DNA from: an uncultured Hyphomicrobiales bacterium
Lineage (GTDB): Bacteria; Pseudomonadota; Alphaproteobacteria; Rhizobiales; Devosiaceae
Assembly (NCBI GenBank): GCA_903842455.1
Contig: CAIMLX010000105.1
Span: 32,118-96,117, forward strand
Reading direction: 5' to 3'
Length of the DNA stretch: 64,000 bases
Under the pieces are notes generated by a model. That model saw only the letters and a program-made list of their open reading frames with translations, had not been told where the DNA came from and did no database searches. Below, in pieces: positions 38,046 through 47,730 of the stretch. Positions within the stretch are counted from its first letter, which is position 1, and each line of letters starts with the position of its first letter. A program made the position numbers and the translations under genes.

Positions 38046-40019
38046 ATGACGATCAAGGTGACGTTCCCCGACGGTGCAGTACGCGACTATGCGCGTGGCA
38101 CCACCGGGACCACCGTGGTCGAATCCATCTCCCCCAGCCTCGCCAAGCGCACCGTGGCGATGAAGTGGAATGGCGTGCTCTCCGACCTCAGCGACGCGCT
38201 CGAGGATGACGGCCGCATCGAGTTCGTCATGCGCGACAGCGCCGATGGCCTCGGGCTGATCCGCCACGATGCTGCGCACGTCCTCGCCGAGGCCGTGCAG
38301 GAGCTGTGGCCGACGACGCAGGTGACCATCGGCCCGGTGATCGAGAACGGCTTCTACTACGACTTCAAGCGCGACACGCCGTTCTCGGAGGACGATTTCC
38401 CGACCATCGAGAAGAAGATGGCCGAGATCGTGGCGCGCGGCGCCGCCTTCACCAAGGAGGTCTGGACCCGCGACGAGGCGAAGCGCGTCTTCGCCGCCAA
38501 GGGCGAGAACTTCAAGGTCGAGCTGGTCGATGCCATTCCGGCCGACCAGATGATCAAGATCTACAAGCAGGGCCAGTGGTTCGACCTCTGCCGCGGCCCG
38601 CACATGCGCTCCACCAAGGATATCGGCACCGCCTTCAAGCTGACCAAGGTGGCCGGCGCCTACTGGCGTGGCGACAGCAACAACCCGGTGCTGAGCCGCC
38701 TCTACGGCACCGCGTTCGCGTCGCAGAAGGAACTCGACGAGTACCTCCACATGATCGAGGAGGCCGAGAAGCGCGACCACCGCCGCATCGGCAAGGACCT
38801 CGACCTGTTCCATCTGCAGGAAGAGGCGCAGGGCTCGGTGTTCTGGCACCCCAAGGGCTACGTCCTCTACAACCAGATGGAGGCCTATATCCGCCGTCGG
38901 GTGAACGCCAACGGCTACAACGAGGTGAAGACCCCGCAGCTGATGAGCTCGAAGTTCTGGGAGGCCTCGGGCCACTGGGGCAAGTACCGCGAGAACATGT
39001 TCGTGGTGCCCGACGAGGTGCCCGGCACCGAGGACGAAGGTCCGGAGCTGTCGGGCAGTGGGGAGCTCATGGCGCTCAAGCCGATGAACTGCCCGGCCCA
39101 CATCCAGATCTTCAACCAGGGCATCAAGTCCTACCGCGACTTGCCGCTGCGCATGGCCGAGTTCGGCTGCTGCCACCGCAACGAGGCCCATGGCGCGCTG
39201 CACGGCCTGCTGCGCGTCCGCCAGATGACCCAGGACGACGCCCACATCTTCTGCACCGAGGAGCAGATCCAGGCCGAGACCGAGCGTTTCGTGCACCTGC
39301 TCTACTCGGTGTACGAGCACATGGGCTTCGAGAACGTCGTCATCAAGCTGGCGACCCGGCCGGAAAAGTTCGGCGGCACCATCGAGCGCTGGGACGCGGC
39401 CGAGAAGTCGCTGGGCGATGCGCTGCTCGCCACCGGCTACAAGTTCGAGATCGCCGAGGGGGAGGGCGCCTTCTATGCGCCCAAGCTCGAGTTCCACCTG
39501 AAGGATGCCATCGGCCGCTCCTGGCAGGTGGGCACGCTGCAACTCGACTACGTGCTGCCCGAGCGTCTCGGCGCCATGTATGTGGCCGAGGACGGGACCA
39601 AGAAGTACGCGGTGATGCTGCATCGCGCCATTCTCGGCTCGCTCGAGCGCTTCATCGGCATGCTGATCGAGCACTATGCCGGCCGGATGCCGATGTGGCT
39701 TGCCCCGACCCAGGTCGTGGTCGCCACCATCGTGTCGGAAGCCGACGACTACGCCCAGAAGCTGGTCGATCGCCTGCGGGCCGGCGGTATCCGCGCCGAA
39801 CTCGACAAGCGCAACGAGAAGATCAACTACAAGGTGCGCGAGCACTCGGTGCAGAAGGTGCCGCTGATGTTCGTGGTCGGCAAGCGCGAGGCCGAGGAGG
39901 GCACCGTGTCCGTCCGTCGCCTCGGCACCGAGGGCCAGAAGGTGATGCCGGCGACGGACGCCGTCGTCGAGCTGATGGCCGAAGCCGTGCCGCCCGACCT
40001 CAGGCAGCAGGCCGCGTAA
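38046..40019 (+). CDS. thrS: Threonyl-tRNA synthetase
   Basis: A 657-residue class II synthetase for tRNA-Thr. The N-terminal TGS domain ([14 protein letters not shown]) is followed by the second editing domain with [11 protein letters not shown] and the CRGPH zinc-like motif, then the catalytic core with [20 protein letters not shown] and R--QFTQDDAH-type block ([13 protein letters not shown]). The C-terminal anticodon domain ends the protein. The start ATG 38046 is set by GGAG 6 bases upstream; ATGs at 38025 and 38040 are in frame. A clear intrinsic terminator follows. There is no T-box in the leader. Confidence 0.97.
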   Translation: MTIKVTFPDGAVRDYARGTTGTTVVESISPSLAKRTVAMKWNGVLSDLSDALEDDGRIEFVMRDSADGLGLIRHDAAHVLAEAVQELWPTTQVTIGPVIENGFYYDFKRDTPFSEDDFPTIEKKMAEIVARGAAFTKEVWTRDEAKRVFAAKGENFKVELVDAIPADQMIKIYKQGQWFDLCRGPHMRSTKDIGTAFKLTKVAGAYWRGDSNNPVLSRLYGTAFASQKELDEYLHMIEEAEKRDHRRIGKDLDLFHLQEEAQGSVFWHPKGYVLYNQMEAYIRRRVNANGYNEVKTPQLMSSKFWEASGHWGKYRENMFVVPDEVPGTEDEGPELSGSGELMALKPMNCPAHIQIFNQGIKSYRDLPLRMAEFGCCHRNEAHGALHGLLRVRQMTQDDAHIFCTEEQIQAETERFVHLLYSVYEHMGFENVVIKLATRPEKFGGTIERWDAAEKSLGDALLATGYKFEIAEGEGAFYAPKLEFHLKDAIGRSWQVGTLQLDYVLPERLGAMYVAEDGTKKYAVMLHRAILGSLERFIGMLIEHYAGRMPMWLAPTQVVVATIVSEADDYAQKLVDRLRAGGIRAELDKRNEKINYKVREHSVQKVPLMFVVGKREAEEGTVSVRRLGTEGQKVMPATDAVVELMAEAVPPDLRQQAA

Positions 40020-40024
40020 GACCG

Positions 40025-40050
40025 AAGGGCGCCCACGAGGCGCCCTTTTT
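40025..40050 (+). terminator. Rho-independent terminator of thrS
   Basis: A 9-base stem (AAGGGCGCC at 40025-40033 against GGCGCCCTT at 40039-40047) with a 5-base loop and a T-run to 40050 lies 5 bases after the thrS stop. It is the only classic terminator with T-run that I found in the window. Confidence 0.92.
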
Positions 40051-40054
40051 CATC

Positions 40055-40411
40055 TCAGGCAGCGGCGATGTGGATGGTGATCCGGCAGCTTTCGCGCGGG
40101 CGCTGCACTGGCGCCGTGCGGCAGAGGATGCGGGTCGGATTGTCGGTGTCGTTTCGGTAGGCGTACCAGGTGCTGGCGGGGATGCGGACGAAGTCGCCCG
40201 CGCGCACCCAGCCGGTCATGCCGTTGATCATCACCTCGAGCACGCCCTCCTCGACGAGGATGATCGTTTCGGCCTGCTCGTGCATATGCGGCCCGACCTG
40301 CGCCCCGGGCTGCACCACATGCGGCTGACCGTGGTAGCCGATGCCGGCGCCGCACGGGTTGGCGATATGGACAATCCGATCGCCTGCAATGAAGAATGCG
40401 CGTCTCGACAT
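40055..40411 (-). CDS. Cupin domain protein
   Basis: A 118-residue single-domain cupin. The metal-binding first motif is GPHMHEQAETIILVEEG (two His, one Glu) and the second motif is GDFVRIPASTWYAYRN. It has the small-barrel fold of cupin_2; function may be in sugar metabolism, dioxygenation or signal binding, with no evidence here to decide. It is convergent with thrS and shares its terminator region. The start ATG is 40411. Confidence 0.8.
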   Translation of the reverse strand: MSRRAFFIAGDRIVHIANPCGAGIGYHGQPHVVQPGAQVGPHMHEQAETIILVEEGVLEVMINGMTGWVRAGDFVRIPASTWYAYRNDTDNPTRILCRTAPVQRPRESCRITIHIAAA

Positions 40412-40509
40412 CTCTGGTCCCCAAGCCGCGAAGCCCCCTTCGCGCCGCGAGCACTAAGCCCGGCACGATGAATGGCAGTTGAACGGCTGGCGATCAGCTC
40501 CGTCGCCGC

Positions 40510-40785
40510 TCAGCGGCTGCCGGTGGCGTCGTGGAAGTGCACGCCCAGTTCCTTCAATGATCGCCACATCACCGTGCAGCCCTGCGGCCGCACCTTGGCG
40601 ACCATCAGGTCGAAGGTTCTTGGGATGGTGGAGACCCTGCCGCTCTTCACTTCGAGCTTGGCGCCGGTGTCGGACAGGTTGCGGATGATGCAGGCAATGC
40701 GCGTCCGGCCGCCATCGAACGCGATCGTGGCCTCGATCATCGTGTTGCGGCGCGGCGAAAGGCGTTGCTCTAGGCGAGTATCCAC
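40510..40785 (-). CDS. PilZ domain protein
   Basis: A 91-residue protein consisting of one PilZ domain. The c-di-GMP motifs look intact: basic start RLSPRRNT and RNLSDTGAKLEV (D-S--G pattern). It therefore could bind c-di-GMP, made by diguanylate cyclases such as the GGDEF-EAL protein encoded 2 kb away on the same strand. The gap of 93 bases to the cyclase gene upstream makes co-transcription possible but unproven. Confidence 0.82.
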   Translation of the reverse strand: MDTRLEQRLSPRRNTMIEATIAFDGGRTRIACIIRNLSDTGAKLEVKSGRVSTIPRTFDLMVAKVRPQGCTVMWRSLKELGVHFHDATGSR

Positions 40786-40878
40786 TATCGACTCCTGAAA
40801 CCTGCGCGGAGCCTGACAGGGCGGGGTGTGGAATTCGCTTACGCGAAAGGTAAAATTAGTCCTGAGCAGGCCGGGCGG

Positions 40879-42648
40879 CTACTCGAGCCCCGCCATTTTC
40901 AGCCCCTGCAGGTAGCGCGACAGCAGCGAAGGGTACATGAACCTGAGCCCGTCGCCGATCGATGCGAGGCTCACTCCGGCATGAGCCCGCCTGAACCGTT
41001 CGAGTGCGTCGCTCGCTGAGGCCAGTTCGCCCTGATGCGCGAGGTAGACCGCAAGGTCGCGATACGGCCAGGTGAGTCCCGGCCGCTCCGACATGGCGCG
41101 GCGCACCCAGCCCACCGCCTCCTGCGCCCGGCCGGACGCGAACTGCGCGAGGCCCATCCCTAGGTGCATGTTGAAGGCAAACGGGTCCATCGGCGACAGC
41201 CGCGCGGACGTCTCGAAGGCCGTGAGCCCCTTATCGGGACTGCCGAGATAGACGTGGCCCCAGCCCCGGCGGAGCCAGGCCCAGGCGTGGTTCGGATCGA
41301 GCGCGATGGCCCGGTCCGTCAGCGTTGCCGCCTGCCCGACATCGCCGCCCAGCATCATCATCGCCGAGGCCAGCGCCGCAAGGGCGGTCGGATCGTCGGC
41401 CACGTTCATGCTGGCGGTCTTGACCAGAGCCTCGGCCTGCCGACGTTCCTCAGCGAAATCGGTGGACCAGTTGTAGGCGACCTGCTGGCCGTGCGCCCAC
41501 GCGGCCAATGCCGCCGCGAGCCCGTAGTCCGGTTCCAGCGCCAGCGCCCGTGACAGGTAGGCGATTGCCTCCGCATTGTCGTCCGGGCTGTGCGCCCACA
41601 GGTGCGGCAAGGCTCGCATGACGAGATCGTAGGCGGCGAGCGTATCGGGCCGCTTCTTCCGCGCCCGGTCGACTTCGGCACGGCGGATGGACGGCTGCAC
41701 GGCGCTCGCCACCTCTGCCGCCATCCGGTCCTGCAGGTCGAAGAGGTCGGCAATGGCGCCGTCGACCTTGTTGGACCAGATATGGCTGCCGCTGTCGGTT
41801 TCGACCAGCTGTGCCGTGATCCGCACGCGCTCGCCCACGCGGCGGACCGAACCCTCGACCACGTAGCGCACCCCGAGGTCGCGCCCTACCTGCCGCACAT
41901 CGACGCCCGCTCGGCCCTTGTAGGCAAAGGACGAGTTCCGGGCGATGACGAAAAAGTCCTTTATGCGACTCAGCGTTGCAGTGATTTCCTCGACCACCGC
42001 ATCAGCGAAGTAGCTCTGGTCCGCCTCGCCCGACAGGTTGTCGAACGGCAGCACCACCAGCGATGGCCGGCTCGACGGCGGCACCGGGGGTGGCGCCTCG
42101 TTCTTCTGCTGCAGCCGCTGCGCTCCGCCCGGGTGCCAGGTGTAGATGCGGACGGTCTTGGTGATGTTCTTGAGTTCGGTCGGCCCCATGTCCGTGAACT
42201 CGAGGTCGATGGTGCCATCGAGGTACTGGTACATCCACTTGGTGATGCACATGCCGCCGGCCGGCGCGTGGCTCTGCACGCGCACCGCGAGGTTGATTCC
42301 CGAGCCGTAGAGGTCGTCGCCCGCCACCAGCACGTCGGCCAGCACGATGCCGGCGCGGACCTGGAACATCTCGCCGCCCGGCCCGCGGATCTTCCGCTCG
42401 TAGATCTCGCGCTGCACCCACGCGGTCCACTGCACCGCCGCCACGACCGAGTTGAACTCGGCGAGCAGCCCGTCGCCCATGGTCTTGAACACCTTGCCGC
42501 CCGCAGTCGCGATGGTCCGCGCGATCAGCCGGTCGTAGACCCGCTGCACGAGGCGCAGGGTCTGGCGCTCATTGCGTTCCACGAGGCGGGAATAGCCCAC
42601 CACGTCCAGCGATACGATAGGGACCAGGCGGCGGTCGGGTTGTGCCAT
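40879..42648 (-). CDS. Class III adenylate/guanylate cyclase with TolB-like and TPR regions
   Basis: A 589-residue cytoplasmic protein. The N-terminal cyclase domain (about 8-185) keeps the catalytic residues: metal aspartates in VSLDVVGYSRL and KTMGDGLLAEF, lysine in GKVFKTMGDG, and the Asn/Arg pair in GINLAVRVQS. A TolB-like N-terminal type domain follows (about 205-330: VVLPFDNLSGEADQSYFADAVVEEITATL). The last part is a set of TPR-like repeats (LSRALALEPDYGLAAALAAWA, AIALDPNHAWAWLRRGWGHV). This architecture is abundant in rhizobia. It may make cAMP; the nucleotide is not proven by sequence reading. The start is ATG 42648. Confidence 0.88.
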   Translation of the reverse strand: MAQPDRRLVPIVSLDVVGYSRLVERNERQTLRLVQRVYDRLIARTIATAGGKVFKTMGDGLLAEFNSVVAAVQWTAWVQREIYERKIRGPGGEMFQVRAGIVLADVLVAGDDLYGSGINLAVRVQSHAPAGGMCITKWMYQYLDGTIDLEFTDMGPTELKNITKTVRIYTWHPGGAQRLQQKNEAPPPVPPSSRPSLVVLPFDNLSGEADQSYFADAVVEEITATLSRIKDFFVIARNSSFAYKGRAGVDVRQVGRDLGVRYVVEGSVRRVGERVRITAQLVETDSGSHIWSNKVDGAIADLFDLQDRMAAEVASAVQPSIRRAEVDRARKKRPDTLAAYDLVMRALPHLWAHSPDDNAEAIAYLSRALALEPDYGLAAALAAWAHGQQVAYNWSTDFAEERRQAEALVKTASMNVADDPTALAALASAMMMLGGDVGQAATLTDRAIALDPNHAWAWLRRGWGHVYLGSPDKGLTAFETSARLSPMDPFAFNMHLGMGLAQFASGRAQEAVGWVRRAMSERPGLTWPYRDLAVYLAHQGELASASDALERFRRAHAGVSLASIGDGLRFMYPSLLSRYLQGLKMAGLE

Positions 42649-42757
42649 GCGATGTGCTTCTGCTGCAGCGCAACAGTATAGCATCGGTGAATATCGCACA
42701 GATAGCGTCGGAACACTGCTCCCATGCTATCGCGACAGTTTTCCCGCCGTGGCTGCG

Positions 42758-45298
42758 CTACGAAGCCTCGCGCCAGCCCGGCTTGCGCAGCATCGCTTCG
42801 AGGGCCAGCGCCGGCATCGGCCGGGCAAGGGCGAATCCCTGCAGCATGTCGCAACCCAAGCCGCGCAGGATGTCCGCCTGTTCGTAGGTTTCGACGCCCT
42901 CGGCGACGACCTTGATGCCAAGGGAACGACCGATATCGATCAGCGAGCCCACCAGTTGCTGCTGGCTGCGCGAGGTCGTCAGTTCGTCGAGGAACTGCCG
43001 GTCGATCTTGAAGCGGGTCGGCCGCAACCTGAGCAGGCTGAGGATGGAGGCATGGCCGGTGCCGAAATCGTCGATGGACAAGTCGATTCCCAGGTCGCGG
43101 ATGCGGTCGAGGTTCCACTCCACCATCTCGTCGATATCGTCGAGAAAGATCGATTCGAGGAGTTCGAAGCTCAGCGTCCCCGGCTCGAACTTCAAGTCAC
43201 GCAGGGAAGCGACGAGCCGCTCGTCGCGCAGCCGCCGGAACGAGACGTTCACCGAGACACCCGGCACCTTCAGTCCTGCCGCGCGCCACGCCGCGAAATC
43301 GTCGAGCGCCTTGTGCAGGATCACCCTGTCGATGGCGGTGACGACGTTGAGGTCCTCGGCCACGCGCAGGAAGCGGGCAGGGGCCAGCACGCCCTCCCTG
43401 GGATGCCGCCAGCGTGCCAGCGCCTCCACACCGCAAAGCTCCATCGTTCGCGCGTCGAACAGCGGCTGGTAGTAGGGAAAGAACTCGTCCTGCTCGATCC
43501 CCTGCAGGATTTCGTCGGCCAGGTGCTTGGTGTGAACCGCCTCGGCCTGCAGCGCTTCGGAGAAGAACTCGAAGCCATTCTTGCCGCGGGCCTTGGCGCG
43601 ATAGAGGGCGATATCCGCATCGATCATCAGCCGCACCGGATCGACGGCGGCCCCGTGCTGCGTCGCAATGCCGATCGAGGCGCCAAAGCGGCAGTACTGG
43701 CCCTGGTAGGGCACGGGTCGTCGCATCTGGTCGACGATGGCGCGCGCCAGTTCGCCCAGCCGGTTCTGGTCGCCGGCGTAAGAGCACACCACGATGAACT
43801 CGTCGCCGCCCACCCGGGCGACGAAGTCGCGGGGGCCAAGGTTGCTCCGCAGCAGTTGCGCAGCGTGCACCAGCATGGCGTCGCCCGCGATGTGGCCGAG
43901 CGTATCGTTGATCTGCTTGAACCGGTCGAGGTCGATATGGAGCAGTGCGACGCTGGAGCCGGCCACAGCCGCTTCCGTGGCGCGCTGCGCAAGCACCTCG
44001 TCGAGGTAGCGGCGGTTCGGCAGTCCGGTCAGCGTATCGTGCAGCGCATTGTGCTCGATCCGGGCCTTGGCGGCTTCGAGCTCGACGTTGCGCGCCTCGG
44101 CCAGGTCCTTGGCCCGCTGCAGCTCGCGATGGGCCGCAACTTCCTCGGTGACGTCCCAGTTCACGCCCAGCATGCGCGGCGTGCCCAGTGAATCGCGATA
44201 CCAGCGGCCCTGGGTGCGAACGATCCGCTCCTGCTTGTTGTCCTGCCGGACAATACGGAACTCGGACACGTAGCTGGAACGGGCTTCGACGGCACTGTTG
44301 ACCTTGTGCCGGGCGATTGCTGCATCTTCGGGATGCAACGCGTTCTCCCACATTGTCGCCCCGATGGCGACGTCGTCGGCAATCCCGTAGATCTCCCGCA
44401 CCTGGCCGTCCCAGAACAGCTCCCCGGTGTCGAGGTTTGCCTCGAACAGGCCGATGCGCGAGACTTCGAGCGCCAGTTCGAGCCGCCGCGACAGCCGCAG
44501 CAACTGGTCCTCGGAGGTCTTCTGCTCGGTGATGTCGGTATCGGTGCCGATGATCCGCTTTGGCTTGCCGTCGATGAACCACTCGATCGGCGAACCAAGG
44601 CTCGAGATCCAGATGTACTTCCCGTTCCGATGCCGCTCGCGATACTCCATATGCACGCGCTGCAGCTCGCCGTTGTGCTGGCGCCGGATCAGTTCCAGGA
44701 TTTTCGGCAGATCCTCGGGGTGCACCCGGTCTGCCCAGACATCGTGCGGGTCACCCTCATCGCCATCCGGGTTCATGCCGCGCATCGTGCGCCAGGTGCG
44801 CGAGTGGTAGACGACGCCCGTGCTGAGATCGGAATCCCACACGCCTTGTCGCGCGCTCTCCAGTGCCATTTCCCAACGGCTTTCTGAGCGATCGAGCGCG
44901 GCTGCCATGTCCCGCAGCGCCGAAACGTCCTGCACGAGGCCCCACAGGGCGTCCCCGTCGGCGCGCACCAGTCCGGTCGCCAGGTGGTGCCGGCCGTCGG
45001 CCAGTGGAATCGACAGCTCCATCACCGGAGCGCTCATGCCGGCAAGCACCTGACGTATGGCTTCGAACAGCGCCCGTCGCCCGCCCAGTTGCCGCAGCAC
45101 CTGCCGCACCCCGGGCTGTTCCGTTCGCCCGAGTAGCGTCAGAAGCCCGTCGGAGCAGACAAGTCCCTGTGCCGCGGTCCACGTCCAGCGTCCCAGCCCG
45201 GCCAGCCGTTCAGCCTCGGCAAACTGCCGAATGACCTGATCGTGCGGGGAACCGCCTGAAGCGGGAGAATGCCGGGTCCGCTGCCGGGAAGGCTTCAT
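42758..45298 (-). CDS. PAS-PAS-GGDEF-EAL c-di-GMP signalling protein
   Basis: An 846-residue cytoplasmic sensor with two clear PAS/PAC units (about 150-275 and 275-395), and an unassigned N-terminal part that may be another PAS. GGDEF follows with VGGDEF (about residue 495) and then EAL with GVEALARWRH, NVSFRRL, FELLESIF, DDFGTGHASI, and AEGVET. Both output domains keep catalytic residues, so it could both make and break c-di-GMP. The RxxD inhibitory site before GGDEF is missing (GPRD instead), so product feedback is unlikely. The start ATG 45298 was chosen over upstream in-frame ones for normal composition. It lacks membrane helices. Confidence 0.92.
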   Translation of the reverse strand: MKPSRQRTRHSPASGGSPHDQVIRQFAEAERLAGLGRWTWTAAQGLVCSDGLLTLLGRTEQPGVRQVLRQLGGRRALFEAIRQVLAGMSAPVMELSIPLADGRHHLATGLVRADGDALWGLVQDVSALRDMAAALDRSESRWEMALESARQGVWDSDLSTGVVYHSRTWRTMRGMNPDGDEGDPHDVWADRVHPEDLPKILELIRRQHNGELQRVHMEYRERHRNGKYIWISSLGSPIEWFIDGKPKRIIGTDTDITEQKTSEDQLLRLSRRLELALEVSRIGLFEANLDTGELFWDGQVREIYGIADDVAIGATMWENALHPEDAAIARHKVNSAVEARSSYVSEFRIVRQDNKQERIVRTQGRWYRDSLGTPRMLGVNWDVTEEVAAHRELQRAKDLAEARNVELEAAKARIEHNALHDTLTGLPNRRYLDEVLAQRATEAAVAGSSVALLHIDLDRFKQINDTLGHIAGDAMLVHAAQLLRSNLGPRDFVARVGGDEFIVVCSYAGDQNRLGELARAIVDQMRRPVPYQGQYCRFGASIGIATQHGAAVDPVRLMIDADIALYRAKARGKNGFEFFSEALQAEAVHTKHLADEILQGIEQDEFFPYYQPLFDARTMELCGVEALARWRHPREGVLAPARFLRVAEDLNVVTAIDRVILHKALDDFAAWRAAGLKVPGVSVNVSFRRLRDERLVASLRDLKFEPGTLSFELLESIFLDDIDEMVEWNLDRIRDLGIDLSIDDFGTGHASILSLLRLRPTRFKIDRQFLDELTTSRSQQQLVGSLIDIGRSLGIKVVAEGVETYEQADILRGLGCDMLQGFALARPMPALALEAMLRKPGWREAS

Positions 45299-45393
45299 GC
45301 TCGCTTGTCCTCGCGGTCCAACCCCTCGGACCGATCTGGCCAGCATCGACCCGCCGCACTTTAAATTCCCTTACGGAATTGCCTTGTCGGCGC

Positions 45394-46665
45394 TCAAGTG
45401 GTGCACACCCTGGCGCGCTCGAGCAGCAATTCGCGCTCACGTTCATTGCGCGTCAGCTCCGCCGCCCGCTCGAATTCAGGCCGCGCCTCGCTCGGCCGTC
45501 CCAGTTTCAACAGGAAGTCGCCGCGCACGGCGGGCAGCAAGTGATAGCTTCGGAGGGCAGGGTCATCGGCCAGCACGTCGAGCAGCCCAAGCCCCGCCGC
45601 CGGCCCGAAGGCCATCGCATGCGCCACCGCCCGGTTGAGTTCCACCACCGGACCAGGAGTCACGTCGGCCAGCACGTCGTAGAGCCCGGCGATTGCCGGC
45701 CAGTCGGTATCGGCGGCTTTCTTCGCCCTGGCGTGGCAGGCTGCAATCGCGGCCTGCAGCCCGTACGGCCCCTCGGCTCCCCCGAGTTCCATGGTGCGCT
45801 GCAGCGCCGCAAGCCCGCGCCGGATCAGCATCTGGTCCCACTTGCCGCGATCCTGGTCGAGCAGCAGCACCGGCGCCCCGTCACGCCCGGTCCGGGCCCT
45901 TATGCGCGAGGCCTGCAACTCCATCAGCGCCACGAGGCCATGCACTTCGGGCTCATCCGGTGTCAGTCCGGTCAGCACGCGACCCAGCCGCATCGCCTCC
46001 TCGCAGAGCTGTGGCCGGGCCCAGTCCTCGCCCGAGGTGGCCGTGTAGCCCTCGTTGAAGATCAGGTAGAGCACCTCCAGCACCGAGCTCAGGCGCTCGG
46101 CCCGGTCGGCCCCGCGCGGCACCTCGAAGGGCAGGCCGGCCTCCGCGAGGTTTCGCTTCGCCCGCACGATCCGCTGCGCCACCGTCGCCTCCGGCACGAG
46201 AAACGCCCGCGCGATTTCGTCCGTCGTCAGCCCGCCGAGCAGCCGCAGGGTCAGGGCGACCCGCGCCTCCGGCGATATGGCCGGATGGCAGGAGGTGAAG
46301 ATCAGTTTGAGCAGGTCGTCGCCGACATCGTCGTCGAGCGGCGTGTCGAAGTCCGGAGCCGTCTGCTCTTCCTCCCGCAGGTCATGCCCCAGCTCGTCGA
46401 GCTTTCGCGCCGCCATCTTGTTCCGCCTGAAATAGTCGATGGCCCGGCGCTTCGCCGTCTGCATCAGCCAGGCGCCCGGGTTGCGCGGCACGCCTTCGAC
46501 CGGCCAGTGCTTCAGGGCGACGATCAGCGCATCCTGCGCCAGTTCCTCGGCCAGCCCGACATCCCGCACGATACGGGTCAGGCCGGCGATCAGCCGGGCC
46601 TGTTCCAGCCGGAAGGTAGCCTCGATGGCCCGCCGGGTTTCGTGTTCTGCCAATCGTTCGCTCAT
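45394..46665 (-). CDS. ECF sigma factor with long C-terminal TPR-like extension (ECF42 type)
   Basis: A 423-residue RNA polymerase sigma factor. Region sigma2 is near residues 13-85 (LAEELAQDALIVALKHWP; NPGAWLMQTAKRRAIDYFRR), sigma4 near 115-175 (ALTLRLLGGLTTDEIARAF...VAQRIVRAKRNL). The remaining 240 residues form a helical repeat-like extension, characteristic of ECF42, which needs no anti-sigma factor and is regulated through this extension. Family members sit beside DGPF (YCII) genes, and two such genes lie directly upstream on this strand. The start is ATG 46665. Confidence 0.92.
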   Translation of the reverse strand: MSERLAEHETRRAIEATFRLEQARLIAGLTRIVRDVGLAEELAQDALIVALKHWPVEGVPRNPGAWLMQTAKRRAIDYFRRNKMAARKLDELGHDLREEEQTAPDFDTPLDDDVGDDLLKLIFTSCHPAISPEARVALTLRLLGGLTTDEIARAFLVPEATVAQRIVRAKRNLAEAGLPFEVPRGADRAERLSSVLEVLYLIFNEGYTATSGEDWARPQLCEEAMRLGRVLTGLTPDEPEVHGLVALMELQASRIRARTGRDGAPVLLLDQDRGKWDQMLIRRGLAALQRTMELGGAEGPYGLQAAIAACHARAKKAADTDWPAIAGLYDVLADVTPGPVVELNRAVAHAMAFGPAAGLGLLDVLADDPALRSYHLLPAVRGDFLLKLGRPSEARPEFERAAELTRNERERELLLERARVCTT

Positions 46666-46709
46666 GGCGGCGGATCAGACCAAATCCGATCCGCCGCAGC
46701 AAGTGAGCG

Positions 46710-47138
46710 TCAGACCTTGTCGGCGCCCTGGTCACGCAACGCCTGTTCGCGCGCCTGCAACTCCGGCGTAAAGGCGTCACCGAAATCCTCGGCGGAGACG
46801 AAGCGGCGCAGTTCCAGCTGCACGTTGCCGTCGCCGTCTTCCGGCGGCCACTGCTTCACCCAATCGAGTGCTTCCTCGTAGGAGGCGACCTCGATCACGG
46901 TGTAGCCGGCGATCAGTTCCTTGGCCTCGGCGAACGGCCCGTCGAGGACTGTCGGCTTGCCGTTCTGGAACGTGATCTTTGCCCCATAGCGGCTCGACTT
47001 CAGGCCGTCGCCGCCCACCATCACGCCGGCCGCGACCAGCTTTTCGTTGTAGGCTGTCATCGCCTCGATCAGTTCGGTCGAGGGCATAGCCTCGGCCTCG
47101 GTCGCGGCGTCGGCCTTGCGGATAATCATGAATCGCAT
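46710..47138 (-). CDS. YCII-related (DGPF domain) protein, copy 1
   Basis: A 142-residue small protein with the YCII/DGPF fold. The motif PTVLDGPFAEAKELIAGYTVIEV contains the signature DGPF. It lies 44 bases upstream of the ECF sigma factor gene and 23 bases downstream of the other YCII copy, all on the same strand, so the three genes likely form one operon. DGPF proteins are linked to ECF42 sigma factors and are predicted targets or partners of them; their chemistry is unclear. The start is ATG 47138. Confidence 0.88.
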   Translation of the reverse strand: MRFMIIRKADAATEAEAMPSTELIEAMTAYNEKLVAAGVMVGGDGLKSSRYGAKITFQNGKPTVLDGPFAEAKELIAGYTVIEVASYEEALDWVKQWPPEDGDGNVQLELRRFVSAEDFGDAFTPELQAREQALRDQGADKV

Positions 47139-47161
47139 GTTGGTTCTCCTTGTTCGCAAGC

Positions 47162-47590
47162 TTAGTGCCGGGCCAGCCGCTTTTCGTTTTCGGCGCGCAT
47201 CGTCTCTTCCCGCGCAATCTGCTCGGGCGACAGCACGTCGGCAAAGTCGGCGGCTTCGAACACCCGGCGCAGTTCCACCGTCTCGCCGTCGTCGAGCGGG
47301 ATGCGCTTCACCCAGCTCAGGGCCTCGTCCTTGTCCTTGGCGCTGATCACCCAGAATCCGGCGATCAGCTCCTTGGTTTCGGCGAACGGCCCGTCGACGA
47401 CGGTCAGCTTGCCGTTCTTGCTGGTGACCCTGGCGCCTTCCCTGGAGGGGTGCAGTCCTTCGCCGGCGAGCAGGACGCCGGCCTCGATCAGTTGTTCGTT
47501 GAACCGGCCCATGGCCTCGAACACCTCGGGCCCGGGCATCACGCCAGCCTCGGTATCGGCAGTCGCCTTGACGATGATCATGAAGCGCAT
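47162..47590 (-). CDS. YCII-related (DGPF domain) protein, copy 2
   Basis: A 142-residue paralogue of the next gene, same length and clearly related throughout (start MRFMIIVKATADTEA against MRFMIIRKADAATEA; VVDGPFAETKELIAGF against VLDGPFAEAKELIAGY). It is the first gene of the YCII-YCII-sigma group. The start is ATG 47590. The duplicate pair suggests a heterodimer or divergence after tandem duplication. Confidence 0.88.
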   Translation of the reverse strand: MRFMIIVKATADTEAGVMPGPEVFEAMGRFNEQLIEAGVLLAGEGLHPSREGARVTSKNGKLTVVDGPFAETKELIAGFWVISAKDKDEALSWVKRIPLDDGETVELRRVFEAADFADVLSPEQIAREETMRAENEKRLARH

Positions 47591-47663
47591 TTGTCGTCTC
47601 CTCTTGCGGCAGCATCGCACCAGATCGAGCGATCTCAACCTGCCTCTGATGACACGACGAGCG

Positions 47664-47692
47664 GAGCAGGGCGCGATCGACACGCCCTGCTC
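47664..47692 (-). terminator. Hairpin after prfB, likely terminator
   Basis: A perfect 10-base stem (GAGCAGGGCG at 47664-47673 with CGCCCTGCTC at 47683-47692) and a 9-base loop lie 38 bases beyond the prfB stop on the minus strand, and before the YCII operon. It has no T-run. Confidence 0.55.
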
Positions 47693-47730
47693 AGATTCTT
47701 GAAGAAATTTTCGACCCCGGCTGACGCGGG

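Noticed and set aside
37974..39845. 623-codon open frame antisense to thrS
   Set aside because: Same reason as for valS; the thrS frame has all synthetase motifs.
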